From Arbacia lixula (Eukaryota; Echinodermata; Echinoidea; Arbacioida; Arbaciidae): a stretch of DNA of 64,000 bases. A model generated the notes under the pieces. The model worked only from the letters and a program-made list of their open reading frames with translations, was not told the origin of the DNA and did not search any database. Of the stretch, positions 30,001 through 37,128 are shown one piece after another. The first letter of the stretch is position 1; every line of letters starts with the position of its first letter. Both the position numbers and the translations under genes were made by a program. The stretch lies in assembly GCA_963669155.1 (NCBI GenBank), contig OZ022577.1:33611850-33675849 (forward strand), in the 5' to 3' direction.

Positions 30001-33000
30001 TGTCATCCGCATATAATATAAAATCAAGTATGTCAGAAGAATTAGTTATGTCATTAATATAAATCAGGAATAAGAGGGGACCTAATATTGAACCTTGAGG
30101 TACACCTTGTTGAACTGAACTACAAGTTGATGAAAAATTTAAAAATGAAGTGAACTGACAACGATCAGACAAATAACTTTTAAACCATTGTAAAGGTGTG
30201 CCACGTATACCATAGTAATTTAACTTATACAATAAAATATCAAAATTAACTATATCGAAAGCTTTGGATAGATCCATAAAAACCCCTATACCAAAATTAT
30301 TTTCGTTAATAGCAGAAACAATTTTACTATGTAAATCAATTAATGCATGAGTAGTAGAGTTATTTTTCCTGAAACCATATTGCGAATTAGAAAGAATATT
30401 ATACTTACATAAGAATGAATATGTTCGATTATAGATACATTTTTCTAGTTTTTTTGATAAACATGGCAAGATAGAAATAGGCCGATAATTTTTCAATCGA
30501 TGAGAATCACCTTTTTTATAAACAGGAATAATTTTAGCAATTTTTAAATTATTTGGTACAGTTCCAGTGTCAATTGATAAGTTAAAAATATATACCAGAG
30601 GTTTTGCAATTGTGTATATGATTTTCTTAACAATATTAACATTAATCACATCAAAATCATATGAATTACTGTTTTGCAAGGAATTACACAAACTTATTAC
30701 TTCATACTCACTGATGGATTCAAAAAATATAGAATGAGAATAATTGTCTTTCAAATAAGAATAAAACTTTACATCAGTATTACAAGAAGGTAATGAATCT
30801 AAAGCTGTTCGGCAACAATTAAAAAAGTATGAATTAAACTGTTCTGATATTACCTGGGGATCATCTATTTCCTTATTATCACATATAAAATATTTTGTAG
30901 TGTTACTAGATTTCTGAAGAATACAATTTATGGTAGACCAAGTGCGTTTAATATCATTTCTAGCGTCATTTAATCTATCACAATAATATTTCTTTTTAGC
31001 ATGGCGAAGGAGATTATTGACTTTATTTCTGTATTTTTTAAATCGATTTTCTTTAATGGGAGTTTTATCATGTAAGAATTGTTTATATAATTTATTTTTC
31101 TTCCTTATATAATGAAGAAGTTTAGCAGTGACCCATGGTTTACGAATTTTGTTTTTCTTCAATGTATTCTTCTTAAATGGCAGGTGTTTATCTAACAAAG
31201 GTAATAATATACGTATGAATAATTCATAAGCGGCATTTACATTGCATGTAGCATATACCGGTGACCAGTCTATATGTATGGAACAGATACTTTCCTCCCA
31301 TTCAATTGAGTGCAAAATATCACAAGTCCCAAAGATCCCTCTAACATTAGTTGTAATTACAGAGAAACCACTATTTGTTTTTTCTGTAGCTCAAGCAAAC
31401 AAGAGGAATTCATGTTGCACCTTGGCCGCAACACCGCGAAAGTTCCCGAGCGCACAACTCTGCTGTTGTTGTTCTTCTTCTTCTTCGGTGATGGGTCTCT
31501 TTCACACCCATATAAACACTTAGTCGTTGTATGGTCTCTTGGTAAGGCTCAAAGTAATATATGACTCTTAGTCATAGGAAGTGTGGTGTGGGCAGCAACT
31601 ACAGCTCCACATTGGTGGAGCTGACAAAGTCAGCAACAGCTCAAGCTATTTTGCCCTTTAGGTCACTGCTAAGGAGAGGTGAATCTCCAAGCAGGGTGTT
31701 GACGTCAATATTCCGATAATAGCACGGGGTGTTGTTGTCATTGAAGCCTGCTTCTAGGCGATCAAACATAGGTTGTCTTTAACTCTGATGAAGGGGCAGT
31801 GAAGCAGGTAATGGTCGATGGTACCAATGTCCTGGCCACAGTCACAGATGGGAGAAGTGTCGATGCCTGGGAGAATCTTGTGCATGTTGGCTTGTAGTTT
31901 TGTGGGTCAGAGAACAAGACGATTCATTTTCACCTCTGTCTTTCTGTTCTTGTAGGAGTTCTTGCCTTTTGTCAGCAGATGGGTAGAGACTGTGAGTCCA
32001 TTTGCCGGTGTTTGTTAAGTCCCATCTTCTCTGCCACAGTTGAGAGCAAGCGCTGCGGATTAATCTGGATGAAGTCGAAGAGGAGATGGACCGTTTGTTG
32101 CAGGCGTTCTTCTGCCTCAACCTTAGCAGCCTGTGCAGCAGCTTTTGCTAGTTTGTCAGCCGCTTCGTTTCCCCTGATGTTTGCGTGTCCAGCAATCCAC
32201 TTCACTTGGACTGTGTTCCTGTTGCAGATGAGGGTCGACCTGTGCTGGTCTGCGGTCTACAACAGTCTGAAGTGCCTGCTGCCCGCTAAAGCGCAAGAAA
32301 GCGCCTGTAAAATATGGGATGCACGGGCATTGACATCTCTTGAAAAGTACTACCCGCCCTCTGTACACAGTTGCCTTGCATATAATCGGCTAAATTAAGA
32401 ATGTGTTTTTGACTCCTGAAGGGAACTCGCCACCACATGAGACAAACGGCAAACAGAACGCACGTACACATATGAATGGGCCATGCTTTTACCCAGAACA
32501 TGCTGGGTGAGGTATTGATTTGATGTTTTCTTTTCAGATTATTCAGGAACAATAAACACATTTCAGCTTTAGAAACGGAACACACAATGACTTCATTCAA
32601 ATCTGAAGGTCACTAAAATAAAAGATTGGGATTTTTTATGCAAATATCCGAAACTCCTTGGTGTTTCATTTAATATATTTTGTTAAATATGGGGCGAAGC
32701 ATTGTTTAAAAACATTGATTATTCTATGGCTTGATGTATAACACATCATTTTCATGAAGATTATTGTTACATCAGGGATGTGTTATGGAAGGATATGAAA
32801 CAACTTTCTTTCTTTGAACCTATGTGCCACGCTGCTGAAAAGTTATGTGTTCTCAACAGGTGATATTCAGGTGTTTGAACAATTATGAACATGATTGTGT
32901 GGCAACGGCTTCTCAGAGAGAATAAAAGAAATGTAGAGTCTCATTTCGCTTGTCCCATTCTGTTAATGGCATTAATACTTCCAAAGAGCAGAACAGGTAT

Positions 33001-34840
33001 CAGCAAACACAAATAAACAAGTTTTTCAAGTAAAATATCTCTGCTGCATGCAAACGCACACACTGTTAATGGTATTACACAGCTTAATATATCATTTTGA
33101 GAATGGTTGAATCCCACAAATGCACAAGATGTCAGAAAGTGAAAAAATTGGTTAATTTTGTAAGTAATACAAAATTCTTATATGTCCGATTTTTTTAATG
33201 ATTCCTCATTACTTTTCGAAACAAAAGCAGAGTAAAGGATCTGGCATAATCTGCCCATAACTTCCTTATATTTTACAAATAAATTTGTCAAAAACAAAGC
33301 TTCTAGTAACAAATGGGCAATTAAAGAAATTGACAACAGCTAAATGTCGGCCTTTGACATTCATGAGCATGCTTAAGAACCCATACAGATGTTTGAATGT
33401 ATTATGCTCGAGTTTCTTCTCTTTAACACCTCCCTGGTGATATTATGACTCTCATTTTCTTCTGTTAAATCAATTCCTTGATTTTCTTCTATGCTTTCCA
33501 TTTGGTCACATTCGTGTTTAAAGATACCATGTTAATAATGATCTAGGCAATTATGCCATTCTTAAAATAAATGTCTTAAAAAGGGACTTTTCAAATACAT
33601 GTGTTGATATTCACAACTGATGCAAAAATCCCTTTCAAATGTAAAATTAAGTAAGTGAACACTAGTCGATTTCCAACATTTAACACTATTAAACAGCGTT
33701 AAAATGCTTAAACTAGCTTTCTAATCTCTGGAATGTTCGATTGATACTCAACATTTTGAAATGTCTCGGTAACCTTTATTCGTGAATGTTGCCTTCAACG
33801 AAGTGATGTTAAGCAAGCAAACCCCTTTCCTCACTACAGCTGCATTAATGCTTGGTGAAGTCTGACAAAATGCAACAGAAATGTTATCATAGCATGCGTA
33901 ATGCAAAGTTATTCACTTTTTCACGGCCCTAATTATAGAACTTTCCATAAGACACTTTTGTCCTCAAGGATCAACCAATCAAGAAAGATATATGGAACAG
34001 GGTACAAGCAGTTCCAGCATTTAGAGCCGAGTGCAGAGGTGAGAAAAGATCACCTCAGTGCTCACTAACTCAGGTTGTCACCGTGTCGAGAACTTCGTTC
34101 AGGCAAGACAAAAAAGTGGGGTGTTTACCAAAAAGAGGGTTGACTTGACCAAATCTGGGGTGAGTTGGTCATGGTGCAAATTGACTAGTTACCATACCAC
34201 TGGTTATAGCTGGTTAAATTTGAAACATGATTTTGATTTCAAATGAATCATGCGTGGTGCTGTGCCTGTACGACGTGCAGATCTGGACCTAGTAATAGCA
34301 TGTACTGTTTGTTTAATCCAATATAACTTATTCCACAAACACACATGTATTTTACACTGTAGCAATATCTTATTAAATTTCACTAAAATAAACTTAAATA
34401 ACATAGAACTCTACCTCTATACCTGAGACATTAATTTCTCCTCCCTGGAACCAATTGATTCTGCCACCTGGAAGATTGCAATCCATAACTTGACTAAAGT
34501 CTTTATGCCATTGCAGTCTGGATTTGGCTAGGGTTCCCCAGAAAATGTCAGGATTTGTCAGGGAAAATTTATAAAGTTCTTCATGAGTTTCGAATGAAAA
34601 GCCAAGCTTTTCGAACTCATCAAGTTCCGCAATCTGGGTCGATGAAACTTGCTTTGCACATGTTGTAGGTGACGTACGGAACGCTCTGGAGAAGTTACCC
34701 GCCAGGTCCCGGCTGCGTAAGCAGCGGGCGTACCGATGGAAGCACAGGCTGGAACATCGGACAGAGTTGTTTGCAACAGATTTCACAACTCCGCCAACGC
34801 GATTGACATAGGGTATACCATATCTCCAATATGCTGACAT
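1..34840 (-). CDS. ACSS1: Acetyl-CoA synthetase, mitochondrial type (ACSS1-like), 12 exons in window, 3' end beyond left edge
   Basis: AMP-forming acetyl-CoA synthetase makes acetyl-CoA from acetate, ATP and CoA. Twelve minus-strand exons with GT-AG borders join into 596 codons with compatible phases at every junction. Residues 1-65 look like a mitochondrial presequence: eight basic and no acidic residues before Asp45. The adenylate-forming core follows: [12 protein letters not shown] (exon 3), the phosphate loop [10 protein letters not shown] (about 322-331), [13 protein letters not shown] (exon 7), DTWWQTETGG (about 469-478), YFSGDGA (about 556-562) and the hinge [13 protein letters not shown] (about 574-586). 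The family is about 690 residues, so roughly 100 C-terminal residues, including the catalytic lysine region, lie left of base 1. The ATG at 34840 is preceded by an in-frame TAA. No stop or missing motif was seen. The presequence favours ACSS1 over cytosolic ACSS2; orthology is inferred. Confidence 0.93.
327..454 (-). CDS. ACSS1: ACSS1-like exon 12 (last in window)
   Basis: 128 bp encoding [40 protein letters not shown] and DAM, which include the domain-rotation hinge. Acceptor ATGCAG, donor GTGAGA, phase 0. The next exon must lie left of base 1. Confidence 0.94.
741..1259. mobile_element. TTAA-flanked short inverted-repeat element, copy 1
   Basis: Flanked by TTAA at 737-740 and 1260-1263. 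Ends AGATTGTCCGTCC and, inverted, AGACAGCCAGTCC. About 90% or more identical along its length to 24831-25340. Has no coding capacity. The TTAA target suggests mobilisation by a piggyBac-type transposase. Lies in intron 11 of the ACSS1-like gene. Confidence 0.8.
1378..1504 (-). CDS. ACSS1: ACSS1-like exon 11
   Basis: 127 bp encoding [40 protein letters not shown] and YP. I chose the acceptor TTCATCAG (exon from 1504), which has a good pyrimidine tract and gives the loop length of the family. An alternative AAG 15 bp downstream would remove NQEMK but has a poor tract. Donor GTATGG. Confidence 0.88.
1880..2860. repeat. Degenerate TGACCTTTGACC tandem repeat with GGACGGACAAC end
   Basis: Four to five diverged units of about 130-190 bp, each with TTTGGTTGGAAT-like and TGACCTTTGACCT-like motifs. 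The end at 2800-2860 (GGACAGACGGACAACTCGAA, then GCCTCTGGCCAC) recurs at 9850-9910 and, inverted, at 59549-59615. A dispersed element carrying internal repeats; its class is not identified. Confidence 0.6.
3311..3765. mobile_element. CGCGAT-rich inverted-repeat element, copy 1
   Basis: The left end (GGCCCATTTATACTGGCAAG, TTTTTCTAAGATCGCGAT) resembles the inverted right end (CCATTTACACTTGCCGC, GATCTGAAAAATCACC). The interior, with TGACTTGCAGCACTCCCGGC and GGTTGACTTTAATCTTTCTC, recurs at 17075-17476. Confidence 0.65.
3958..4067 (-). CDS. ACSS1: ACSS1-like exon 10
   Basis: 110 bp encoding [37 protein letters not shown]. Acceptor CTACAG, donor GTAAAT, ends in phase 0. It sits at the edge of a long purine-rich tract that gives spurious long reading frames on the minus strand. 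Confidence 0.93.
4060..4440. repeat. Purine-rich tract (GGA/GAA)
   Basis: About 380 bases almost free of C and T on the plus strand. It overlaps the acceptor side of ACSS1-like exon 10 and provides that intron's pyrimidine tract on the coding strand. Confidence 0.85.
4864..4956 (-). CDS. ACSS1: ACSS1-like exon 9
   Basis: 93 bp encoding [20 protein letters not shown] and [11 protein letters not shown]. The last residues begin the WWQTETGG acetate- and nucleotide-binding motif, completed in exon 10. Acceptor TTTTAG, donor GTACAA. Confidence 0.94.
5171..5947. mobile_element. Inverted-repeat element with GAGCCTGTTTACA ends
   Basis: Left GAGCCTGTTTACACTAGCAG; inverted right GAGCCTGTTTACATTAGCAG. 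ATA flanks both ends (5168-5170, 5948-5950), a possible 3-bp target duplication of PIF/Harbinger type. No transposase. In intron 8 of the ACSS1-like gene. Confidence 0.72.
6205..6835. mobile_element. Tc1-like element remnant with inverted arms
   Basis: The left end TTGACTCCAGAAGTTTACAT resembles Tc1-type ends. About 6262-6350 (CAAACATCATAAACTTTAC to GATACCAAACAAATGAG) matches the reverse complement of about 6735-6815. The right terminus has decayed. No transposase. Intron 8 of the ACSS1-like gene. Confidence 0.5.
7147..7425 (-). pseudogene. Acidic open frame of 92 codons, unassigned
   Basis: ATG-started frame, strongly acidic ([20 protein letters not shown]), inside intron 8 of the ACSS1-like gene and on the same strand. 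Acidic starts like this are common in transposase-derived genes such as piggyBac types, but no diagnostic motif follows the stop. May be a transposon relic or chance. I do not recognise it. Confidence 0.25.
7678..7750. repeat. Repeat also found at the left edge (1-70)
   Basis: TTTGTACCAAGTATGAACAC to GAGCAAGTTAAACCA matches bases 5-65 of the window with few changes. Confidence 0.5.
8111..8248 (-). CDS. ACSS1: ACSS1-like exon 8
   Basis: 138 bp encoding [40 protein letters not shown] and RTLGC. Acceptor TGATAG, donor GTGAGA. The Cys before VGEP replaces the Ser usual in this position. Confidence 0.92.
8480..8760. repeat. GA-rich simple repeat
   Basis: GAGAGACAGAGA-type runs, densest at 8504-8580, thinning to AGGAAG sequence. 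Between ACSS1-like exons 8 and 7. Confidence 0.9.
8785..8932 (-). CDS. ACSS1: ACSS1-like exon 7
   Basis: 148 bp encoding [40 protein letters not shown] and [10 protein letters not shown]. Acceptor CTCTCAG, donor GTAAGT, ends in phase 1. GA-rich simple repeats lie on both sides. Confidence 0.94.
9835..9912. repeat. Fragment of the GGACGGACAAC-ended repeat
   Basis: GGACGGACGGACAACCCGTA then GCCATCCAGCAACTTTGGCG and AGAGGCATG. Corresponds to the end of the element at 1880-2860. Confidence 0.55.
9946..10098 (-). CDS. ACSS1: ACSS1-like exon 6 (ATP-binding loop)
   Basis: 153 bp, exactly 51 codons. Encodes [19 protein letters not shown], the phosphate-binding signature of adenylate-forming enzymes, then [16 protein letters not shown]. 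Acceptor GACGCAG, donor GTATGC. A foldback element ends only about 20 bp upstream of the acceptor. Confidence 0.95.
10122..10332. mobile_element. GGGCCC-ended foldback element next to ACSS1-like exon 6
   Basis: Ends GGGCCCCGTTGCATAAAACT and, inverted, GGGCCCTGTTGCATAAAACT, continuing as TACCATTnATGGTAA. The middle is two tandem copies of about 55 bp containing TACCATGGTAACATTGCTTG. The whole is nearly palindromic and non-coding. Confidence 0.85.
10540..10800. repeat. Degenerate minisatellite, about 29-bp unit
   Basis: About nine imperfect units of the form TATTCCAATTAAGCATAAA plus a GTGTG-like spacer. It ends about 80 bp before the donor side of ACSS1-like exon 5. Confidence 0.55.
10881..11056 (-). 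CDS. ACSS1: ACSS1-like exon 5
   Basis: 176 bp encoding [40 protein letters not shown] and ERDIPMEE. Acceptor TTGCAG, donor GTAGGC, ends in phase 0. Confidence 0.92.
11127..13280. other. ACSS1-like intron 4, left part: no feature seen
   Basis: AT-rich intron sequence with short unrelated open frames. No repeat family or conserved protein was recognised. Confidence 0.5.
13281..13333 (-). CDS. ACSS1: ACSS1-like exon 4
   Basis: 53-bp exon encoding [17 protein letters not shown] between acceptor GTCTAG and donor GTAAGT. It continues the frame from exon 3 (IHS) and ends in phase 1. Confidence 0.92.
13334..14691. other. ACSS1-like intron 3: no feature seen
   Basis: AT-rich; a few AATTATGACAAG/AATTATGGCAAG-like short repeats at 13800-13880. 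Nothing coding. Confidence 0.5.
14692..14838 (-). CDS. ACSS1: ACSS1-like exon 3
   Basis: 147 bp encoding [40 protein letters not shown] and CARIGAIH, the N-terminal part of the adenylation domain. Acceptor CATCAG, donor GTACAT, phase 2 at both junctions. Confidence 0.94.
15955..16200. repeat. TGACCT-rich repeat with GTCATATATCA units
   Basis: Two units containing CCTGTCATATATCA and CAAAGTTTGATGAAAATTGA, with TGACCTGACCTTTGACCTA between. Similar sequence flanks the pogo-like element at 18250-18270 and 19135-19260. Confidence 0.5.
16214..16310 (-). CDS. ACSS1: ACSS1-like exon 2
   Basis: 97 bp encoding [20 protein letters not shown] and [12 protein letters not shown], the standard sequence after NVS in acetyl-CoA synthetases. 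Acceptor TTGTAG, donor GTAGGA, ends in phase 2. Confidence 0.93.
17075..17476. mobile_element. CGCGAT-rich inverted-repeat element, copy 2
   Basis: About 75-80% similar to 3311-3765 over its length by eye, same orientation. The inverted right end is AGCCCCATTTACACTTGCTC; the left end has lost the matching CATTTACAC portion. In intron 1 of the ACSS1-like gene. Confidence 0.65.
17500..17594 (+). mobile_element. hAT-like element, right-end fragment
   Basis: TTTTGACATTCATGAAG through AGAGTTTCTTCTCC and CACCTCCCTG matches the right 95 bp of the element at 32773-33436. Confidence 0.55.
17676..17789. repeat. Tandem duplication, 57 bp x 2
   Basis: AATCACCATGGTGATGAATC begins both copies (17676 and 17733), which differ at only a few positions. 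Confidence 0.8.
18271..19121. mobile_element. pogo/Tigger-like inverted-repeat element
   Basis: Left AGGGAAACCCCATTATAACG and inverted right AGGGAAACCCCGTTAAAACG, with several TATAGCGAG motifs next to both ends. The end sequence resembles pogo/Tigger elements (AAACC..CGTTATAACG). Non-coding interior. It interrupts a separate GACCTGTCATATA-type repeat. Confidence 0.68.
19262..23329. other. ACSS1-like intron 1, middle part: few features
   Basis: Apart from the fragment at 19616, only weak local similarity (CGCAGCTTTTC at about 19743 and 19903) and short chance open frames were seen. Probably old repeats beyond recognition. Confidence 0.4.
19616..19700. mobile_element. GGATAGTTCACCC-family fragment
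   Basis: Matches the left 80 bp of the copy at 41099, GGGATAGTTCACCCTGAAGT then CATGAAAGAAACATA. The remainder is absent. Confidence 0.55.
23330..24440 (+). mobile_element. L1/Tx1-like LINE, 3' end fragment
   Basis: Plus-strand frame reads [20 protein letters not shown], then [20 protein letters not shown] and KQLWKHAI, the CxxC...H...C segment near the C-terminus of L1-type polyproteins. A stop (TAG near 23603) interrupts it. A 3' UTR with a TG repeat ends in an A-rich tail near 24410-24440. The reverse-transcriptase core is absent. Confidence 0.7.
23990..24045. repeat. (TG)n microsatellite
   Basis: TGTG runs with a few TA interruptions inside the 3' region of the L1-like fragment. Confidence 0.9.
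24831..25340. mobile_element. TTAA-flanked short inverted-repeat element, copy 2
   Basis: Same orientation as the copy at 741-1259. TTAA at 24827-24830 and 25341-25344. Differs by scattered substitutions and small indels, so the two are separate old insertions. In intron 1 of the ACSS1-like gene. Confidence 0.8.
25345..26831. other. ACSS1-like intron 1: no clear feature
   Basis: Short CCATGCACCCATGAACC repeats at about 25460-25505; otherwise unremarkable AT-rich sequence. Confidence 0.4.
26832..27418. mobile_element. GGTATTACAGAA inverted-repeat element, nested
   Basis: Ends GGGTGGTATTACAGAACGAT and, inverted, GGGTGGTATTACAGAAGTTA. Additional inward copies lie at about 26893, 27004 and, inverted, 27330, as if one element inserted in another. 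Many CTTAGGAGAAA motifs in both orientations. CAT on both sides may be a 3-bp target duplication. Confidence 0.72.
27432..28155. repeat. Possible inverted-repeat element with TTTATAGTG ends
   Basis: TTATAGTGCG near the left and CACTATAAAAGGGGC near the right, with inverted AACTTTAGCTC-like segments inside. Includes two copies of GCTTCCCGCGAGCG. The match is loose, so it could be two unrelated repeats. Confidence 0.3.
28198..28686. mobile_element. TTAA-flanked foldback element, about 490 bp
   Basis: TTAA at 28194-28197 and 28687-28690. Left end AGGAATTTCGACCCGGAGCT and inverted right end AGGGAATCAGACCCGGCGCT both continue into CAAGAGGGCG. The interior is CpG-containing and non-coding. Probably a piggyBac-like non-autonomous element, in intron 1 of the ACSS1-like gene. 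Confidence 0.78.
28911..31390 (-). mobile_element. L2/CR1-like non-LTR retrotransposon, 5'-truncated
   Basis: A reverse-transcriptase frame of about 608 codons (31315-29489) carries [46 protein letters not shown] and the catalytic YADD (30002-30013). The upstream endonuclease domain is missing. The C-terminal extension ([13 protein letters not shown] and TYLLHKY) continues only after two frame changes, near 29515 and 29380, so the copy is dead. The 3' end is a short ACCA repeat (28917-28932), as in L2/CR1 elements. In intron 1 of the ACSS1-like gene. Confidence 0.88.
31590..32250 (-). mobile_element. Retrotransposon fragment with RNase H domain
   Basis: Minus strand encodes [20 protein letters not shown], the end of an RNase HI domain as in I/Outcast-type LINEs. 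Downstream, [20 protein letters not shown] and HYLLHCPF form a Cys/His cluster also seen in such elements. No reverse transcriptase is attached and frames shift, so it is a relic. Confidence 0.72.
32773..33436 (+). mobile_element. hAT-like non-autonomous element, copy 1
   Basis: Starts CAGGGATGTGTTATGGAAGG and its inverted right end reads CAGGGAGGTGTTAAAGAG. CAGGG ends are typical of hAT elements. Nearly the whole body is present, inverted, at 49956-50694. No transposase frame. Confidence 0.75.
33437..34422. other. ACSS1-like intron 1, 5' part: no clear feature
   Basis: About 34090-34130 (GAACTTCGTTCAGGCAAGAC) resembles 120-150 at the window start (GAACTTCATTCAGGCGAGAC), a short dispersed repeat. 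Nothing else. Confidence 0.4.
34423..34840 (-). CDS. ACSS1: ACSS1-like exon 1 (residues 1-139)
   Basis: Starts at the first in-frame ATG and encodes the Arg-rich presequence, then [20 protein letters not shown] and [15 protein letters not shown], the start of the conserved synthetase domain. It ends at donor GTATAG, phase 1. The next exon supplies the rest of the Val codon in the family motif NVSVNC, which confirms the junction across an 18-kb intron. Confidence 0.92.
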
Positions 34841-35340
34841 TTCGATTTATTTCAGAGAAAATTATCACAGGGTATCAAGCTTTCGTTTTGCTGGAGAACG
34901 CATAAATATTTGTAAACATTCGTTTGGCAGGTGGAATTGGCTCGAGTTGAAGTCGACACTTGACAATGAAGCCTTTCAACGCTAGGGGGCGCTATGATAG
35001 ACTCAGTTATTACTATAAATTTCGCCTCGCCCGTATTCAAGTACAGTGTATTAAAGCTCCAATGTCCATGATTGTCACAACGTATGATTGTTGATTGATT
35101 GCTACTGATCAATGTTTGCTGTTGAATGTCAGCTGAAATTTTGGTTCATCTTTACATTGATGTTTTATTTCTTCGTTTAATGGTATACAATAGCAGTGAT
35201 ACAAACACAACTATTTCTCAGTATATGTACAATGACGCACAGATTAGATGCATCAAATTAAAAATCTTATATCCTCATCAGCATGTGATTTTTAGGTTAT
35301 TCAAATCATCCTGATAGGCAAGTTATACTGTTATATCAGA

Positions 35341-35402
35341 TGTTCTCATTATTATTATAATTGTTATTATTTTTATTATTATCATTATTATTATTATTAT
35401 TC
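35341..35402. repeat. (ATT)n microsatellite
   Basis: Imperfect ATT/ATTATT run in the spacer between the divergent ACSS1-like and zinc-finger genes. Confidence 0.85.
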
Positions 35403-36615
35403 GCTCATAATCTCGTCATCTGTCGTCGATATCGATAACTAAAGGTTGGCGTTGAAGTCCATATTAAAATCACAGGATAGACCTACACTATTCTATTGGC
35501 ACAGCCTACCTAAGATCCTATCCTTGTATTCCTGGCTTTGCTCATGTTTTTCTGTATTTTACTCATGCATTCGCCAGCTCCCCCTCCCCCCCCCCCCCCC
35601 CCCACATACACAAACACACACAACCCACATCTCGCTATTCAAGATCGTGCACACTTCTCAGGGAAAAGGGTGATAACAATCAAATCATTATTCTCTACCT
35701 TTCTCGTTTGTAATGTTTTAAGAGTAAAGGCCTCTTTTAAAGTGCCATGCTCTAAGTTTTTTTTTATATCAAGGCCTCGTTTTTCTGTCTAACAGCTTGA
35801 TTTCGTTGAGTTCGTGTTTTTGTTGTTGTTTTTTTTTTTTTGCTTTTCCCTCCTGTAAATGATCCACCTATGGAAAAAACAAGACATGCTTCAACAGCAA
35901 TTTTCCCACTTCTACGCCATTACGACCATCTTTCCAGCCTAGTCTTTTAGAATACACACAATTACAGTAAATATTACATATTAGTTTAAACGAAAACTGA
36001 CTAAAGAGCAATTCATGGAATAATACAGCACACAAATATAGAGCAGCATCTCGCACGAGACTTACAAAAAACAGACTTTAAAAAGATTATAATTTTCTTC
36101 TACTTGACGGATTCTCATCAAACCTTCACAAAAATGTCTCTATCATGTTTCTGCTTTAATTTTTATCAAAGCCAACTTAATTTCAGGGTGGACTCGCTTC
36201 CCCTTAATGATTCCCCAAAACTATGAGTCATACTGAGACTTTACCGAACAAATTGTTTCCAGTCGACTCTTCTATAGTGTAAATATTTCTATCTTGGAAT
36301 GGGACAATGTCTTCCAACAGATTCAGACCCCTGTAGTATCCAAGAAGTTTATATATTTTGATTTAGAATATGATGAATATAGTGTGGGAAGGGATGTAGT
36401 TTCCTGGAAGTTTATATACCTACAGTACTTTTCTTCAAATACAATTTAACATCATACGTGTGACAGAGTACATAAAAGGAACAGTTATACGGAACAAATT
36501 TAAATGTTGCATCAGAGTGAAGATAGAAAGACGAGGAGAACCGAGCCATAGTGCACAATGATTACATATATTTCGTCAACAGAGTATTTTACCTCTGAAC
36601 ATTCTTATGATTGCA

Positions 36616-36616
<1 letters not shown>

Positions 36617-36676
<60 letters not shown>
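36617..36676. repeat. (GT)n microsatellite
   Basis: About 25 GT units followed by GCGCGCGC. Confidence 0.95.
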
Positions 36677-36677
<1 letters not shown>

Positions 36678-36992
36678 CGCGTTTCAATGTTGCTGCTTTT
36701 CACCCAATAAGGACAATTCGGTATGGAAGTCTGACAGGTCCAGACTACAGTGATACTTATCTGTTACGTTTCACATGGAACTATGTTGCAGATATTCCTG
36801 AACAATGGAAATACATGACTTAACAGCAAAGAAACAAAAACTTCGCATTTAGACAGACTAGCTTCATGATATTTGTACAGTAAATAAGAAATTGTATATG
36901 ATTAGCCTTTACCTGACGCCATCGAAAACACTACTTGGGTTCCTGTGAATATTATATAATGTATCCACGTAGTAAGTTTCGTTATTAACAAA

Positions 36993-37088
36993 AGCATCTC
37001 TCTCTCTCTCTCTCTCTCCCGTTTCCCTCTCTTCCGTATCTTCCATTCTCCTTCTCTCTTCCTTTCTCTCTGTTTATCACTCATGCAG
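36993..37088 (+). promoter_or_regulatory. Pyrimidine-rich tract and 3' splice site before the zinc-finger exon
   Basis: About 90 bases almost entirely C and T, including a (TC)n run near 36998-37018, end in TCACTCATGCAG followed by GC. This is a strong acceptor context and suggests a 5' exon further upstream that I could not identify. Confidence 0.5.
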
Positions 37089-37128
37089 GCATGCGGCGAA
37101 GACGTTTTCAAATGAACGCAGAGATGTA

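Larger units (their letters stand above)
34841..36992. other. Divergent spacer between ACSS1-like and zinc-finger genes
   Basis: Should hold the ACSS1-like promoter and possibly a 5' exon of the zinc-finger gene. No TATA box or exon could be assigned; several microsatellites are present. Confidence 0.4.

Noticed and set aside
19118-31313. Shared CTCCCATTCAATTGAGT at 19119 and 31297
   Set aside because: Seventeen bases only. One is beside the pogo-like element, the other in the LINE coding frame, and flanks do not match; treated as chance.
31242-31564. Plus-strand open frames of 84-93 codons near the LINE
   Set aside because: Antisense to the LINE 5' region and flank; low-complexity CTT-rich translation, no motif.
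35446-35792. Proline-rich open frame of 75-84 codons
   Set aside because: Translation of a poly-C run and CA repeat.
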